Positions 35,452 through 46,566 are shown, numbered from the stretch's first letter. The stretch: DNA of 64,000 nt from Diphasiastrum complanatum (GCA_029204225.1 CM055096.1:2987676-3051675), one strand, 5' to 3'. The notes: generated by a model from the letters alone, not told the origin. Translations and numbers: made by a program.

Positions 35452-36098
35452 TGTGAAAAATACAGATCCTAAGTGGATCTAAACTCCAAGATCATTGGCT
35501 TGAATGCTTGCACTCCAAACTACATAAGCTAGGAATTGGCAACACATTCTATGCTACCTAGAATGCAAAGAACTTGATCAAAAAGCATTTATCACAAATG
35601 GAACCTTCCATAAACATCAAGTGCGGCCCAAAATAGCATTATACAGTCCATAATACATCAGCCTACCACTTTTGGAAAGCACCTAAGATCATACACACAA
35701 AGCTTGAACTCAATCACTACACAATGCCAACAATGGAAGGAGAACCCAATAGAAAAATCTCTCATTAAGCAAATGAATACAATGGATCTGCTCCAACCTG
35801 TTTCTCCACGGCCTACCTGCTATATATAGCTGAGAGAGATGACTCTCTCTCCTCTCTCTAGACCCTCCTTACCTAAAATATGCCCTATATAGGTAAAATT
35901 GGCATATATGTCCAAAATACATGAAAATGGACTCATTTCGAAGGTCTTGAAGTTTGACACTTCTTCATACTGAAAAAATACACTTACTAAAAATATCTAG
36001 ACCTGTTTCACACGTGTGAAAAGTCAGATCCTAAACTATGTGCCATTTTTAGCAATTTTGGCCTAAAACTAGACAAGGAAATGTTGACAATTTTCACA
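35452..36098 (-). repeat. Element D 5' LTR (right as drawn)
   Basis: 647 bp. Differences from the partner are seen at AACCTTCC versus AAACTTCC, CAACCTG versus CAACTTG, and TTTCGAAGG versus TTTCAAAGG. Two of the three place a C or G in this LTR against T or A in the other. Confidence 0.95.
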
Positions 36099-36880
36099 AA
36101 CCACATCATACAAGATAGCTTGATTTCAATTCCAAACATGTGATTTTAATGACTTGAGACTTAAATTTGTTTTATTCACTCATGATAGCTCGACATTGGT
36201 CCTTATCCTCAAAATCACTCATTGGTTGATTGAATCTGATAAATCTTAAGTTTTAAACATTCAAATGGCTCATTAAAGTCTATGTTTGAAATGCAGTTTT
36301 GGTCCTTAGCACATGACAAAGCTCATCCAATGATTCAGTTCGGCCAACCTCGAGTGTGAGACATTTGAATTGCTCTAGTCCAATCCCCTATTAATCAAAT
36401 TGATTCCCACAACCTGATATAGCTCCAATTTGACATCTATGACTTGATGCCTATGTCGTAAGCTATCTTGAATTTGACCCTTGTCAATCAGCATAACTCA
36501 TTTAGAGATTAAAATTGACCATTTGCAATTAGAGGATCAGATTGGCTACTTTTGTTTGTGTATCCATGAGTTTAATCCATATCACTACAAATGGCTCCAT
36601 TTTGTTTTCTGTCACTCAAGATAGCTTGATTTTGGCCCTTATCATCAAATATTGCTCGATTGAATCCTAGGAATTTCAAGTTTACAACATTCAGACTAGT
36701 CAAATTGTATGCATATTACCCAAGAAAATTCAATTCTGATGCTTGACATGTAGTTGTGATCACTATCACTTGATATATTTCATTGAGTCATGTAATTTGA
36801 ACATTTTTGAATTTAGGACATTCAAATTGTTCAAGTTCAACTCCTTTTTAATGAACTTGACATGTATCACTCAATGTATC
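36099..36880. repeat. Family S, continuation after element D
   Basis: It starts AACCACATCATACAAGATAG, the exact continuation of the family S text broken at 30543, and matches 48000-49240 nearly throughout. Confidence 0.85.
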
Positions 36881-37190
36881 TTAAATTACGATCCACAGAT
36901 AAATTGTCTGCCAACAAAGATCTTCGAACCTTTATTCGCACCGCTAAGGATTCTTCTTTTATGCGCTTGGATCCCACATCAATCATTGAATCGAGCACCT
37001 ACATTGCACAGCGGAGCATGTTTCAAGACACGGCCGGAAGGGAGAAGATGGAGAAGAAGAAGAGTGAAAATGTTATACTCCATGTATGTAGATTTTCTAC
37101 ATTTTGCACAATGAATGAGCTTTGATTATAAAATGACAACTTATGATATGTGTTACCGTTGATCCTCTTTAAACATAGAGGTGACGTCAT
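36880..37190. repeat. Dispersed repeat T with an open coding-like stretch, copy 1
   Basis: Plus-strand codons read NKDLRTFIRTAKDSSFMRLD and SSTYIAQRSMFQDTAGREKM. Copy 2 at 51148-51445 has the same frame except that AQR is A-stop-R. The stretch looks like part of an exon of an unidentified gene. Confidence 0.6.
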
Positions 37191-37194
37191 GACA

Positions 37195-37756
37195 AAATTA
37201 TTACAAAATTATTACAAAAAGCATTTCATACCATGCTTGTGAAAGTTGCTTCTTGTGGAATGCATCAGCATCCGAAAATATTTGCAATTAAGAGCCACCT
37301 CTGCCATATATTTATGTCCTTTATAGTAATATTACCTTACAAATGTGTAATGTATTTAATGCTCCATAAATCCGTGTAATATAAATTCAGGTGCAATATT
37401 ATGCCAAATAAGGCAACCTCCAAATACACTCTAAAAAAATTTGGAGGTTGTTACGTTAATGAAGGATTTACTTAGGCATCATATTTATGGGACTTCAGGA
37501 CTTTATGGGATTAGCTGAAATTCAGTGTAGTGAGCAGTTGTTAGGCAGTCTACAATTCAGCTAAAATGTATGACACTTGGCACCGGCATGTCGTGGAAGG
37601 CCCGAGGTCCTGGGGCCTTCCAGGACGTAATGCCAAGTGATAAGGCAAAGAGAGAATGCACATTATGTAGAGAGATGACGTACATTCAGAAGCACATTCC
37701 TTAAAGATAGGAGAGAGCACACACATTCCCTAGAGAGAGAATGACAGCTTTTTGAG
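37195..37756 (-). repeat. Reverse copy of the 5958-6405 repeat
   Basis: 37270-37740 is the reverse complement of 5985-6405 and of 55490-55850, including AAGAGCCACCTCTGCCATAT, the start of the methylase-like frame in reverse. Confidence 0.8.
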
Positions 37757-38770
37757 GTGAAAAAAGGATGATGGATATTTTGCTCATGGAGGTGATTTCA
37801 AAATACAAAGCAAACCTAAGCAGGGCCTGGGCTGCACATTTGAATTGCTTATTGATGCTCTTGGTATATTACCTCTTCTTGAATATATAATAATCTATGG
37901 GGATGATGCGGAATTACACACTAGCTTTCTGTTTCAACTTTTTATGCTCTAGCAATTGTGAATTCATGTCTGGTTTTCAATACTCCGTTAATCTCGTTTA
38001 TTACCCACTGCAAGCATGTCATAGAAAAAGTATGCTATCAGTTTTGATTGATCTTGACAGGTTTTATGTTTTGGTGATATGTTGGTTAAAACGGTCACAT
38101 ACACAAATACAGGAAGTTTCTGCAGCGGAATAAATGCTCACCAACCATCTTTAACTGGCGAGGTCTAAACAAGCCGTGTCTAACGTCGACACAAATTTTA
38201 TGTAAAATGTGAGCTTTGAAGTAGCAGGTGCACACGATGATGAAGATGGCCCACCCTTGACTTACCGCACCCATACATATACGAAAAATTTACTGTTATT
38301 TGAGGAATTCAAAATGTACTATCAAGCAAAAGATCGGATTACTTAAACACACTGATGGCGGACTCATATTACTTACACCCTGATCAGCACTGGGCGCTTG
38401 CATGCGATGTGTTATTCAAAACATACATGAGAGATCGACAACTGTTACTTCCTGGGGTAATTCAGAGAATACCATTACGCAAAAGATCGATTCAAGTGGA
38501 CCCATAAACTGTCATTTGAGGTACCCAAATATATTATACGCAAAAGATCGGACATACTTGAAGATTGACAACTGTTATTGGCGTAATTCTGAGAAGTATA
38601 CTAATATTCCGCAAAAGATCGGTTCACGTGGACCAATATGAATTGCTCAGACCTGATCTGCAGCCAACGCATAATAGAAAAATTTAGAGCTGTTATTGAA
38701 GAGATTCAAAGTATAACATTACGCAAAAGATCAGCTCATGTGGATACACTCCCAGTTTTGAGCTTAATTC
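37757..38770. repeat. Inverted partner of 28790-29735, with K units
   Basis: The reverse complement of the 29735-28790 block. The K part has five GCAAAAGATCG-type motifs at about 38326, 38479, 38540, 38611 and 38723, several followed by TTCAAGTGGACC or TTCACGTGGACC. It ends 600 bp upstream of the lipase start codon. Confidence 0.8.
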
Positions 38771-39378
38771 GGAGTTTAAGGGCTCTCATGAAATAATTAC
38801 ATCAGAGCGCCAACCACCTCTAAAGTGGTCACCATCCTTAGTTATTGCACAGGTTTTTGGAGTGGACCATCTTATGTTGAACTTAGACGATGGGGTGTAG
38901 ACGCGGTTTGACCTGAATAGATCACGGCCCATTCGAATGTCGTAATATTGATACCCCTCCTAATCCTTACATATACCTAATCCTTACATATAGGAGTGGA
39001 GTTCTGTCCCCGGCCCTTACATAACTCTCTCCGCCTCTCTCTTTTTGAGTCCTCCACAGATGTGATCCCGTTTGGCATTGTTATTCACACTCAGTTTCTT
39101 CTTTGATCTTTCGACTGGGATCACGTGTATGATCTGGGGAACACAGTAAAAGGTGAAATCGAACTCTCTAAATCTTGGAGGTCGATCTCCCAAGTACACA
39201 GCTCTCCCACAGAATTATAACAAGTAGAGACGTGATTGTTTGCAGTATCTAGGAAAATTGAAGCTAAACGAGAGATATATGCGGCTTGAAGAAATCATCA
39301 AGGTTGTTGCCGGTGTTATGAGACATACATAAACTTTAATTTTCGCCAGATTAGCCATTTCTGAACCAACCCTTAAGG
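38771..39378 (+). promoter_or_regulatory. Upstream region of the lipase gene
   Basis: About 600 bp without ORFs or recognised repeats. It contains a doubled AATCCTTACATATA near 38961-38990 and pyrimidine-rich CTCTCTCCGCCTCTCTCTTT at 39026, typical of plant 5' untranslated regions. A TATA box cannot be assigned with confidence. Promoter function is inferred only from position. Confidence 0.4.
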
Positions 39379-40695
39379 ATGACTAGTTCACAGACAGAGC
39401 ATTTGCTCAAAAGCGAGACCCAAGTGGTAAACGACTGCTCAAATACAGAAGAAATTGAGTACATAAAACAAGAACTTATTGATTCTCTAATAGCAACAAG
39501 AGCATCTTACGAGTCCACAAGTGAAGGTGCAGTCCAAGTCTTGAATCGAAGCTATGACTTGAATACCAGTAAGTATGAGCTTATCTACCACCGAGATCAC
39601 GCCTCCTCCATGGCATCAGCGACCAGTACACGATCAGATCGGAAACAGAATTTTGTGATGGTTCGTAGCAGCAATGGGTACATCGTCGTGGCATGCCGTG
39701 GAACCTTCTCTCTCTCTGACATTGTCCAAGATGCCAAGGTTGCCAAGGTTCCTGTTCCTTTCACCAGAAAAGGACGTGCACACATTGGGTTCTTGGAGCG
39801 GGCGCTGAGCTTGCCTATCGACCTATTTCTGAATTTTCTAAGAGCAGGAGAGAAACTAGTTTTCACTGGGCATTCTCTGGGGGGTGCAGTAACCTCTCTC
39901 GTAACAATAAGGATTCTGGAGGCTTTGGCGGCTGTTCCTGGGCACCAGAAGCTTGTCTCGGACAGGGTGAGCTGCATCACATTTGGGACGGCGCCATTCA
40001 CCAACCTGGAGCTTGCAGACTCAGTCAATTCTCGTTATCGCCAGTATTTCCATAATTTGGTATCCAAGCATGATGCCGTTCCTCGAGCCCACAATTTGCT
40101 TCCCCAGGTTTTCTTCCCAATAGCAAAGTGGTTTGTGGACATGATGAGCGAAACATGCGAGGTCCAGACAACGAAGGCTATCTTAGAGACTGTAACGGGG
40201 ATTCCGGTGGCGACAATGGCACATAAGCTGGAGCAGAATATGCAGTGTTTGTGGCCACTTACCCAACTGTTTAAGTTCATTCTTGAATGTGCAGCTGGTG
40301 ATGAGGAGGCTCTGTTCTTTGGACATTGTGGGTACTTGGTGCTCCTACATCCTGAGGCTCAAGACTCGAAATCAGCCATTTACATCGAAAAAATGGAGAG
40401 TTTGGGCCAGGAATTTTGGATAGAACACAAATCGGTTGTTGACGTCCTTCGGGAGCATGGGTTAGCAAACCATTACGCCTGTCTGGTGAACAACCTGTCG
40501 GCCATAAAGGGACCCGCTTGTGAGTTGAAAGCTGGGGCTCTCATTCAGCCATTCACAGGGATTCTCAGTCTCCTCTCCAATCCCTCTTCACGGTCTGTAC
40601 TAAGGATTCCCAGTCTCCTCTGTTATCTCTGTTCACAATCTGTCTTGGTGCGAAGCGACAGAGCCATGTTAAGAGTGGTAGGCAATGAATTTTAA
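39379..40695 (+). CDS. Class-3 lipase-like protein, 438 residues, probably active
   Basis: A single open frame of 438 codons starts at ATG 39379 in the context AAGGATGAC. It shows the alpha/beta-hydrolase lipase (class 3) fold: VACRGTFSLSDIV at about 104-116 (oxyanion region), the nucleophile elbow VFTGHSLGGA with Ser166, LVSKHDAVPR with Asp232, and FFGHCGYLVLL with His316. The full triad suggests hydrolysis of a lipid ester, or an acyl-binding role. Plant EDS1/PAD4-type proteins share this domain but carry an additional helical EP domain; here only ~120 residues follow His316, so a plain lipase is the safer call. There is no obvious signal peptide or transmembrane segment. GC content is clearly higher than the flanks, and the frame has none of the stops common in neighbouring repeats. 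Confidence 0.85.
   Translation: MTSSQTEHLLKSETQVVNDCSNTEEIEYIKQELIDSLIATRASYESTSEGAVQVLNRSYDLNTSKYELIYHRDHASSMASATSTRSDRKQNFVMVRSSNGYIVVACRGTFSLSDIVQDAKVAKVPVPFTRKGRAHIGFLERALSLPIDLFLNFLRAGEKLVFTGHSLGGAVTSLVTIRILEALAAVPGHQKLVSDRVSCITFGTAPFTNLELADSVNSRYRQYFHNLVSKHDAVPRAHNLLPQVFFPIAKWFVDMMSETCEVQTTKAILETVTGIPVATMAHKLEQNMQCLWPLTQLFKFILECAAGDEEALFFGHCGYLVLLHPEAQDSKSAIYIEKMESLGQEFWIEHKSVVDVLREHGLANHYACLVNNLSAIKGPACELKAGALIQPFTGILSLLSNPSSRSVLRIPSLLCYLCSQSVLVRSDRAMLRVVGNEF
40560..40641 (+). repeat. Imperfect internal duplication at the lipase C-terminus
   Basis: ATTCTCAGTCTCCTCTCCAA at about 40561 and ATTCCCAGTCTCCTCTGTTA at about 40607 are ~46-bp tandem units. They encode ILSLLSNPSSRSVLR then IPSLLCYLCSQSVLV. 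The end of the protein is probably recent and less conserved. Confidence 0.75.
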
Positions 40696-41223
40696 AATCC
40701 TCTCAAACATTTGTACCATGAACGGAGAAATGATTTTGATTTTTTAAACCCTCATGAATAGAGTGACAAACAACACAGGTACTGCCCAGAAAATTAATGC
40801 TTGATTGACAAATACTTAACTAACCAAACCCATTTTACACACACACACACACACATGTGATGATCCTCTCCCGAGTCAAGAGGTGATATGCTCTTGGGAT
40901 CATCTAGTACTTTATTATCTCATGCATATCCTGATTCCTATCCCACACAATGACATTCGATGAAAGCACAACTATCATCTTTTCTAGCAATGTCTACAAA
41001 ATAAAATATGAAAAGTGCATTCACACATCAAACACTTGACAACATCATCTCAAAATTTCTAGTCTTTGTGAGAATTTCTCCATAAATGATTACAAGAAGG
41101 CAGAGGCATCCAATGCCATTTTGGAGCATTTCCTAAAAATGATAGCAAAAAATATGGGCACGAGGTTGGTTAGCAAAGCTAGGCTTCCGTGTGTTGACCT
41201 TTTTCTTTCAGGCACAAATGAAA
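40696..41223. other. Lipase 3' flank, no gene seen
   Basis: Contains an (AC)n run at about 40838-40857. A poly(A) signal cannot be assigned. No repeat partner was found until 41224. Confidence 0.5.
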
Positions 41224-43002
41224 CCTTGCATTGGCCTTGAAAACTAACGTGCACCTGTCTTGTCTCTGCACTTGTCTCTACAGAAGAGATCTACTACTTG
41301 TATGTATTGATAAATGATTATAAACAATTAACTACTACTACCTAATGTGTCCTATAGTAGATAACCATCGTATTGGAGCTTAATCACTTATGTACATAGT
41401 AGATGATTGTCAACATCAACTCTCATTGACCTGGGAGTATAGGGTGATTAGGACAGCCCTCGGGATTGGAAGCGATGTTCCCTAATCACTGATGAGGAAT
41501 CTAAAGACGGACGTCGTTGGAGGAGGATTGTCATACGTGACGATTCACAAACAAAAGTACGGTAAGCTGGACCGAAGCCTTAGCCACAGTGGATTGTTTA
41601 CAATTCAATGTTACATCAACTAAACAATCATTGAGATGAAGGTCAACATAGACACTTTTTCCAATGAAGGTTATTTTATGTCAAACATACTTGAGGAACA
41701 CACTAAGAAACCTAGCAAAGGCCATTAGAATTTCATATCTCTCTTCTATACCCCAAGAATCCATGTTGCAAGGAATCTACGATGAATCCGAGATCCAAGC
41801 TCTTTAAGTATCAACCCTAGAAGAAGGTCAAGCGTATGAGGATGAAGAGTTTCTCAGTTATGTCAATCCCCATATTTTCAATATTGTCCCAAGATTCCAA
41901 GAAACCAGATCCAAGAAGGCCACACGTGGACAACGATCTCCCCAACCAACGAGAGAATGTTGTAGTAGGCCGAATGGATTCTGTATCGGAAGGATCCACA
42001 TCTAGTGTTTTTCTCATGATTAGCGAATTACTACGACTTTTTGTGGGACGTAGGTGAAGATGAGGCCCTATATAAGTTAGAGGTTTCACTTTGGGATAGT
42101 GGCATCAAGAACATTAAAGATCCGGACGTCGAGCACTAATCAAATTCGACACAACTTGATAGGAAAAGAATGCCGATCACTTTGGATCCCCCATCCAAAG
42201 TCTCTCCAAAAGGAAAAGCACTTGCATCAACTCATACTCGAGTCCAAAGCTAACGACAAATGTGAAAAATCTGAATAGAGCTTTGAAATGGATGCGGCTT
42301 AACGAAGAAAAGCCTACCACTAGTTTACCCCTTGAATGCAAGCCCCTCTATAAGGCCAAAACGTCTAAGTGGATGGCTAAGAGTTACAAACAAGACATCA
42401 AAATTGAACTAATGACCTCTCACAAAGCGAAAGAAAAAAGAAGTGCCAAACTAGTGCATGATATGCCACAATACTTCAAGGACTATGAAATGGATGAATT
42501 GATAGTAGTCATGCCCAGAGCAAAGTGATAACCAAGGTACCTCCCTATGAGCCAATATTTATGAAGCTCCTGCCCGCACCAAAGAGCTATATGTGGGGGT
42601 ATTTTCTCACCAAGGGATCAACATATGGGAGAAAACAACATAACTTGAATGCAGCAACACTATTCTATAGCGTCATGCCACTACAGGGATGGTTGGACAT
42701 GTCCTAAATCTAATACTAAACCAGTGATCCTCAGTATGTTTCACCAACCCAACCGTACTCCCTAGTCGATGAAGGATTTCTAAGCCTTTAGGTATATGAC
42801 CTCAGGAGATTGTATCTCTTGTTGAGAATTTGATAGCCTTGGGTTACTCTTAGACTTCATGTAGCTCATATGATTACTATCAAATCACTTGGTATGAGTA
42901 AAACTTGTCTTGACTCAACACGTCACTCTCAGATATTTTTTAATCGTCACGAGTATAATTCCTCCTCTTGTGTTCCAAAGAGGTAGGAGTGAATTGCACT
43001 TT
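41224..43002 (+). repeat. Dispersed repeat family F, copy 2 (plus)
   Basis: The reverse complement of 10083-11789. Coding-like remnants include RMDSVSEGSTSSVFLMISEL (about 41970-42030) and an 88-codon open stretch at 42262-42528, with KWMRLNEEKPTTSLPLECKP and HDMPQYFKDYEMDELIV. No domain is recognised. Confidence 0.8.
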
Positions 43003-43114
43003 ATAAATAGTAGTCATTCAATCAATACTCAATTCACTTCAAAGACAAATATTAGTCGAGCTATCCCATTTCGGAACTAAGGATTTTAAACAAGCACATC
43101 AAGCTGCCTAAGGG
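43003..43114. other. Short spacer
   Basis: Links family F to the methylase-like copy. Nothing recognised. Confidence 0.5.
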
Positions 43115-43650
43115 ATGACATATCTAAATGGGGATACTATCATAAACTACGAGGGCATAAACTATAAATATGGGATATCAAAACATGGTTTTGATGATAT
43201 ATTTAGTTGGTCTAAGGAGTGGGTAAAATAAGCATGAACAAGTCCAAGAAGAAAGTTGAACTACATACACTAGTGCAAAACGAGTTGCGAATGATGGCAT
43301 TCAAAAGAAATAGTGGCATCAAGGCATATGTTTTTTCTTTGCCATGGAAAATAGTTAATGCTGGGCCCTTGGAAGCAGAGACAACTATTGAGATTGTGTC
43401 TACCATTGGAGTTGACAACGATATAGGGTTGGTCATATTGGACACAACTTCAAGGAAAGATGCATGGAGTATAGAATAATATTTGGATGCATTGCAAATG
43501 TGCATGGAGGAAATTCATATGTTTTTGTTGCTCTTGTAGATTATGAAAATTCTTTTTTTTTATTGATGACATTTCTAAAAGGTATTTAGGGGACAGTGGA
43601 ATTACATTATGGATCGTATACAAAAGAAACTTAGAAACAATCACGAATGA
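43115..43650 (+). pseudogene. Methylase-like frame, copy 2 (partial)
   Basis: It matches 6451-6960. The open part 43219-43479 keeps IGLVILDTTSRKDAW and, unlike copy 1, has a Trp codon (FSLPWKIVNAG) where copy 1 has TGA. It then breaks at a TAA. The second motif region (VLD...GY) is absent from this copy. Confidence 0.4.
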
Positions 43651-43847
43651 AATCAATTCGGATGGAGCTCGGATATGATTGCTGGTCACTGCCTGCTATA
43701 TCATTCCTACCCTACAATCCTCCAGAATGTAGACATACACTGCTGACTAACGTTATAAATTTGATTCAGCATTCAACAAGATTGAATCAATGTGCGAAAT
43801 AGATAAAATAAGTAAATGAGATACACAAACAATAGCAGACAATAGCA
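43651..43847. other. Spacer before copia B copy 2
   Basis: No ORF or repeat recognised. Confidence 0.5.
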
Positions 43848-43852
43848 GACAC

Positions 43853-45365
43853 TTGAATTATGCATCTATTTTGAACATGTACAGACAATACATGGTTTTT
43901 GATCTCGACTATCCTTCTGGTAAGGTCGATCTCCCTGTCTGTCATAGCTGCATCTTTGGAAAGCAGGCTAGGATTCTTTTTAGATCAAACCATATGCATG
44001 TAACAAAAGGTCTGTTAGATGTTGTTCATACAAATATATGTGGAACTATGCAAACTCTTTCATTTGTAGATCATTTGCCGCTATAACAAATTTGGAAATA
44101 CATGAAATGGATGTACAGACATCATATCTCAATGGAGTTATCAAAGAAGACATTTACATGGTGCAACTCGAAGGTTATATTATCAAGGGTAAACACAATC
44201 ATGTTTGTAAACTCCATCAGGCACTTTATGGCTTAAAGCAATCTGCTCGAGCATGGTTTCAAAGGATCAATACTTTTCTTATTGATCACGGCTACACACC
44301 TAGCTCTTCAGATTCAAATGTTTATTTCAAAGCAGTGCATCAGTCTTTTATCATTATCACTTTATACGTGGATGATACATTGCTTTTCAGTAACGGTACC
44401 GATCTGATAAAAGAGGCCAAGACAATGCTATCTTTTGAATTCGACATGACCGATCTGGGCAAAGCTCATTTCTGCCTTGGTAGACAAATCCACAGAGATA
44501 GAAAACAGAAGTTGGTCTACATTACACAACAGAGGTACATCTACAACATGCTAGCCAGATATAATCTGATTAGTTGCAAGTTAGCTCTCTCACCAATGGA
44601 ACCAGGTCTCAAATTGTCAAAGGACCAGTATCCCTAAACAATTCATGAGAAGTAGCAGATGCGTGAGTATCCTTACCATTCTATTATAGGATCTCTTATG
44701 TACGCCATGATCTATACCAGGCCAAAGACATAGCTTTTGTAGTTAGCTCTCTCAATCATTTTATGACTAATCCTGGTGGAACACATTGGAAGGCTCTTAT
44801 CAGAGTCATGAGATCTCTTCGAGATAGTATGGACTTTTACATTTGTTATGGAGCAATCGACAATGACAATCTCAATTTACTCAGTGGTTACACAAATGCA
44901 AGTTGGGTAGGAGATGTAGACACTCATAAATCCACTTCCGGATTTACATTCTTCCTCAACAATGGTCCAATTTCTTGGAACAGTTGCAAGCAATCTTCAA
45001 TAGCTCTATCTTCCACTGGATCAGTGTATATCATAGCTTGTCAAGCTACAAAGGAAGCAATTTGTTTGAGGAGCTTACTCTCAGATATCGTTCTGAATCA
45101 ATATGCTTCGACGATATTATCTTGTGATAATCAAAGTGCCATTGCTTTATCAACCAACCCTAGATCTCATTGTAGGAATAAGCACATTGAACTGAAGTAT
45201 CATTTTGTCAGAAGCAAACTTCTCAACGAAGAAATTAGATTGCAGTACTGTGGAATGCAAGATATGATAGCAGATATTTTTATCAAAGTATTGAGTTTGG
45301 AAGCACATAGAAGTTTTTATGTAGAACTAAGTTTGAAGGTCATGGCATTCAAGGATTTAGATTAA
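43853..45365 (+). pseudogene. Copia B copy 2 pol remnant
   Basis: Pre-integrase 43853-44086, RT 44038-44637 with YVDD, and RNase H 44763-45365. RT ends at a TAA (44635-44637), and a TAG follows at 44653-44655, where copy 1 has CAA and CAG. RNase H is open to its natural end before the polypurine tract, but the usual first Asp is Asn (YTNASW) and TEAEY is TGSVY, so it should be inactive even though DNQSAI remains. Confidence 0.88.
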
Positions 45366-45373
45366 GGGGGAGT

Positions 45374-46453
45374 GTTGGATTATTCTCTTTCTTACTAATC
45401 GACTAATCGGTTTTAATCCTCATCCATTTTTTATCCAGTTCTACGGATTTTTTCATGTCTTTACATAGTCTGCAGATTTACAAATGTTTTCACATAGTCT
45501 ACAGAACATGGATTTTGACACCAGTGTCGCATTTTTTGCCTGTCAGGAATTGCGAGTTAAACTGCAGAGTTTTCTCATTTTTCAAAGCGTCTCAAATGCT
45601 AAGGAAATGACTCAGGCAAAGTGTGGGGCTATTCCAATATTAAGGAAATGAGATTTTATGACACTGTCACCTGTGGCAGTTTTAGTTCATTTCTGCAGAG
45701 TGACATTTTTAGTTCATTTATACAAACAGACTGTTTACGGCCAATTTTCACCGCTTATGAGCAATCAATTTCTGAGAAGGAACTGGATGAATGCCAGCGG
45801 ACACCAACCAACTGGCAATCGCATTTGACGACCTAATTACTTAGTATAAATCAGCTAGTCATACATCTATTTTCAAGTTCAGAAGCAACGAATCAACATT
45901 GTGAATTGTGAAGGAGTTGTGTGTTATTACACGACGCTTGATGCGCTCTTATCAAGCAGATTATTCACAATCATAAAGTATTGTTGTTAGCTCTCTATCA
46001 AACTTTCAAGCTTGAACTCTCTTGAGCATTCTAGCTTAGTCTTTTAGAGATTTATTTTAGAGTTGATATTGCGCTACTGCTTATCAGTAGAGCTCCTTAT
46101 TATCAAACTTATTCTCAGTTACTTAGAGACAACTTAGAGTGCGCGGTTTCTATCCGCTATTGTTGTTGCGCTCATTGGCATCTAATTTTATTTTTCTGAA
46201 TCAATACTATCTTCTTATTGTGTTCACTATATGTCAGAATGCATGCATCTCTGTATTGCCTTTGTAACTGATAGAAATTGTCTGAGAATTCAATACTTTA
46301 TGTTTGGCTACGTAATCACTTAGTATCTAAAGTTAGTTGCTAAAGATTGAACGTGATTTTTATCACTATTACTTTGTTTAATTTTTTATAGGCGTAGTCA
46401 TGCATTGGAAGTAGGAAGTTTCTGCATTACATTATCTATCCTATTTTTGATAG
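45374..46453 (+). repeat. Copia B 3' LTR, copy 2
   Basis: Starts TGTTGGATTATTC after AAGGGGGAG, ends near TTTTTGATA (TTTCCAACA in the 5' LTR of copy 1). Length about 1080 bp, the fullest copy in the window. Confidence 0.88.
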
Positions 46454-46566
46454 TATGATGAAAAGACATGCTTAACAATGCATGAGGTCCTTCACATCCT
46501 GGACAATTAGATTGCAGATCCGTGCACAAAAATGGGTTGAGACAAGGAAGGTTGGATTCTGGCGAT

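Larger units (their letters stand above)
30544..36098 (-). mobile_element. Element D: young, complete, Gag-led LTR retrotransposon
   Basis: Two 647-bp LTRs (30544-31190 and 35452-36098) start TGTGAAAAATAC and end AATTTTCACA as read on the plus strand. I see only about three differences between them, so the insertion is recent. Perfect 5-bp target duplications AACCA flank it (30539-30543, 36099-36103). The minus strand is the coding strand: the primer site is 35440-35451 and the polypurine tract 31191-31203. The one long ORF (31204-34344) starts with Gag but has no recognisable protease, integrase or RT. The insertion site lies in family S, and intact versions of the target exist at about 48000. 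Confidence 0.95.
43848..46453 (+). mobile_element. Copia B, copy 2 (5' truncated, uninverted 3' end)
   Basis: It starts inside the Gag-pre-integrase region at the text found at 18883 in copy 1 and runs through RT, RNase H and polypurine tract into a full 3' LTR (45374-46453). The same integrase deletion junction is present at about 44060. There is no gag and no 5' LTR. The shared downstream flank 46454-46566 shows that it is a segmental duplicate of copy 1 or of a common source. Confidence 0.9.

Noticed and set aside
39597-40468. Antisense frames over the lipase gene
   Set aside because: The sense strand has an intact catalytic triad; the antisense frames have no domain.
39379-40695. Calling the lipase EDS1, PAD4 or SAG101
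   Set aside because: The lipase domain is shared, but the helical EP domain that defines those proteins is not visible in the open frame.
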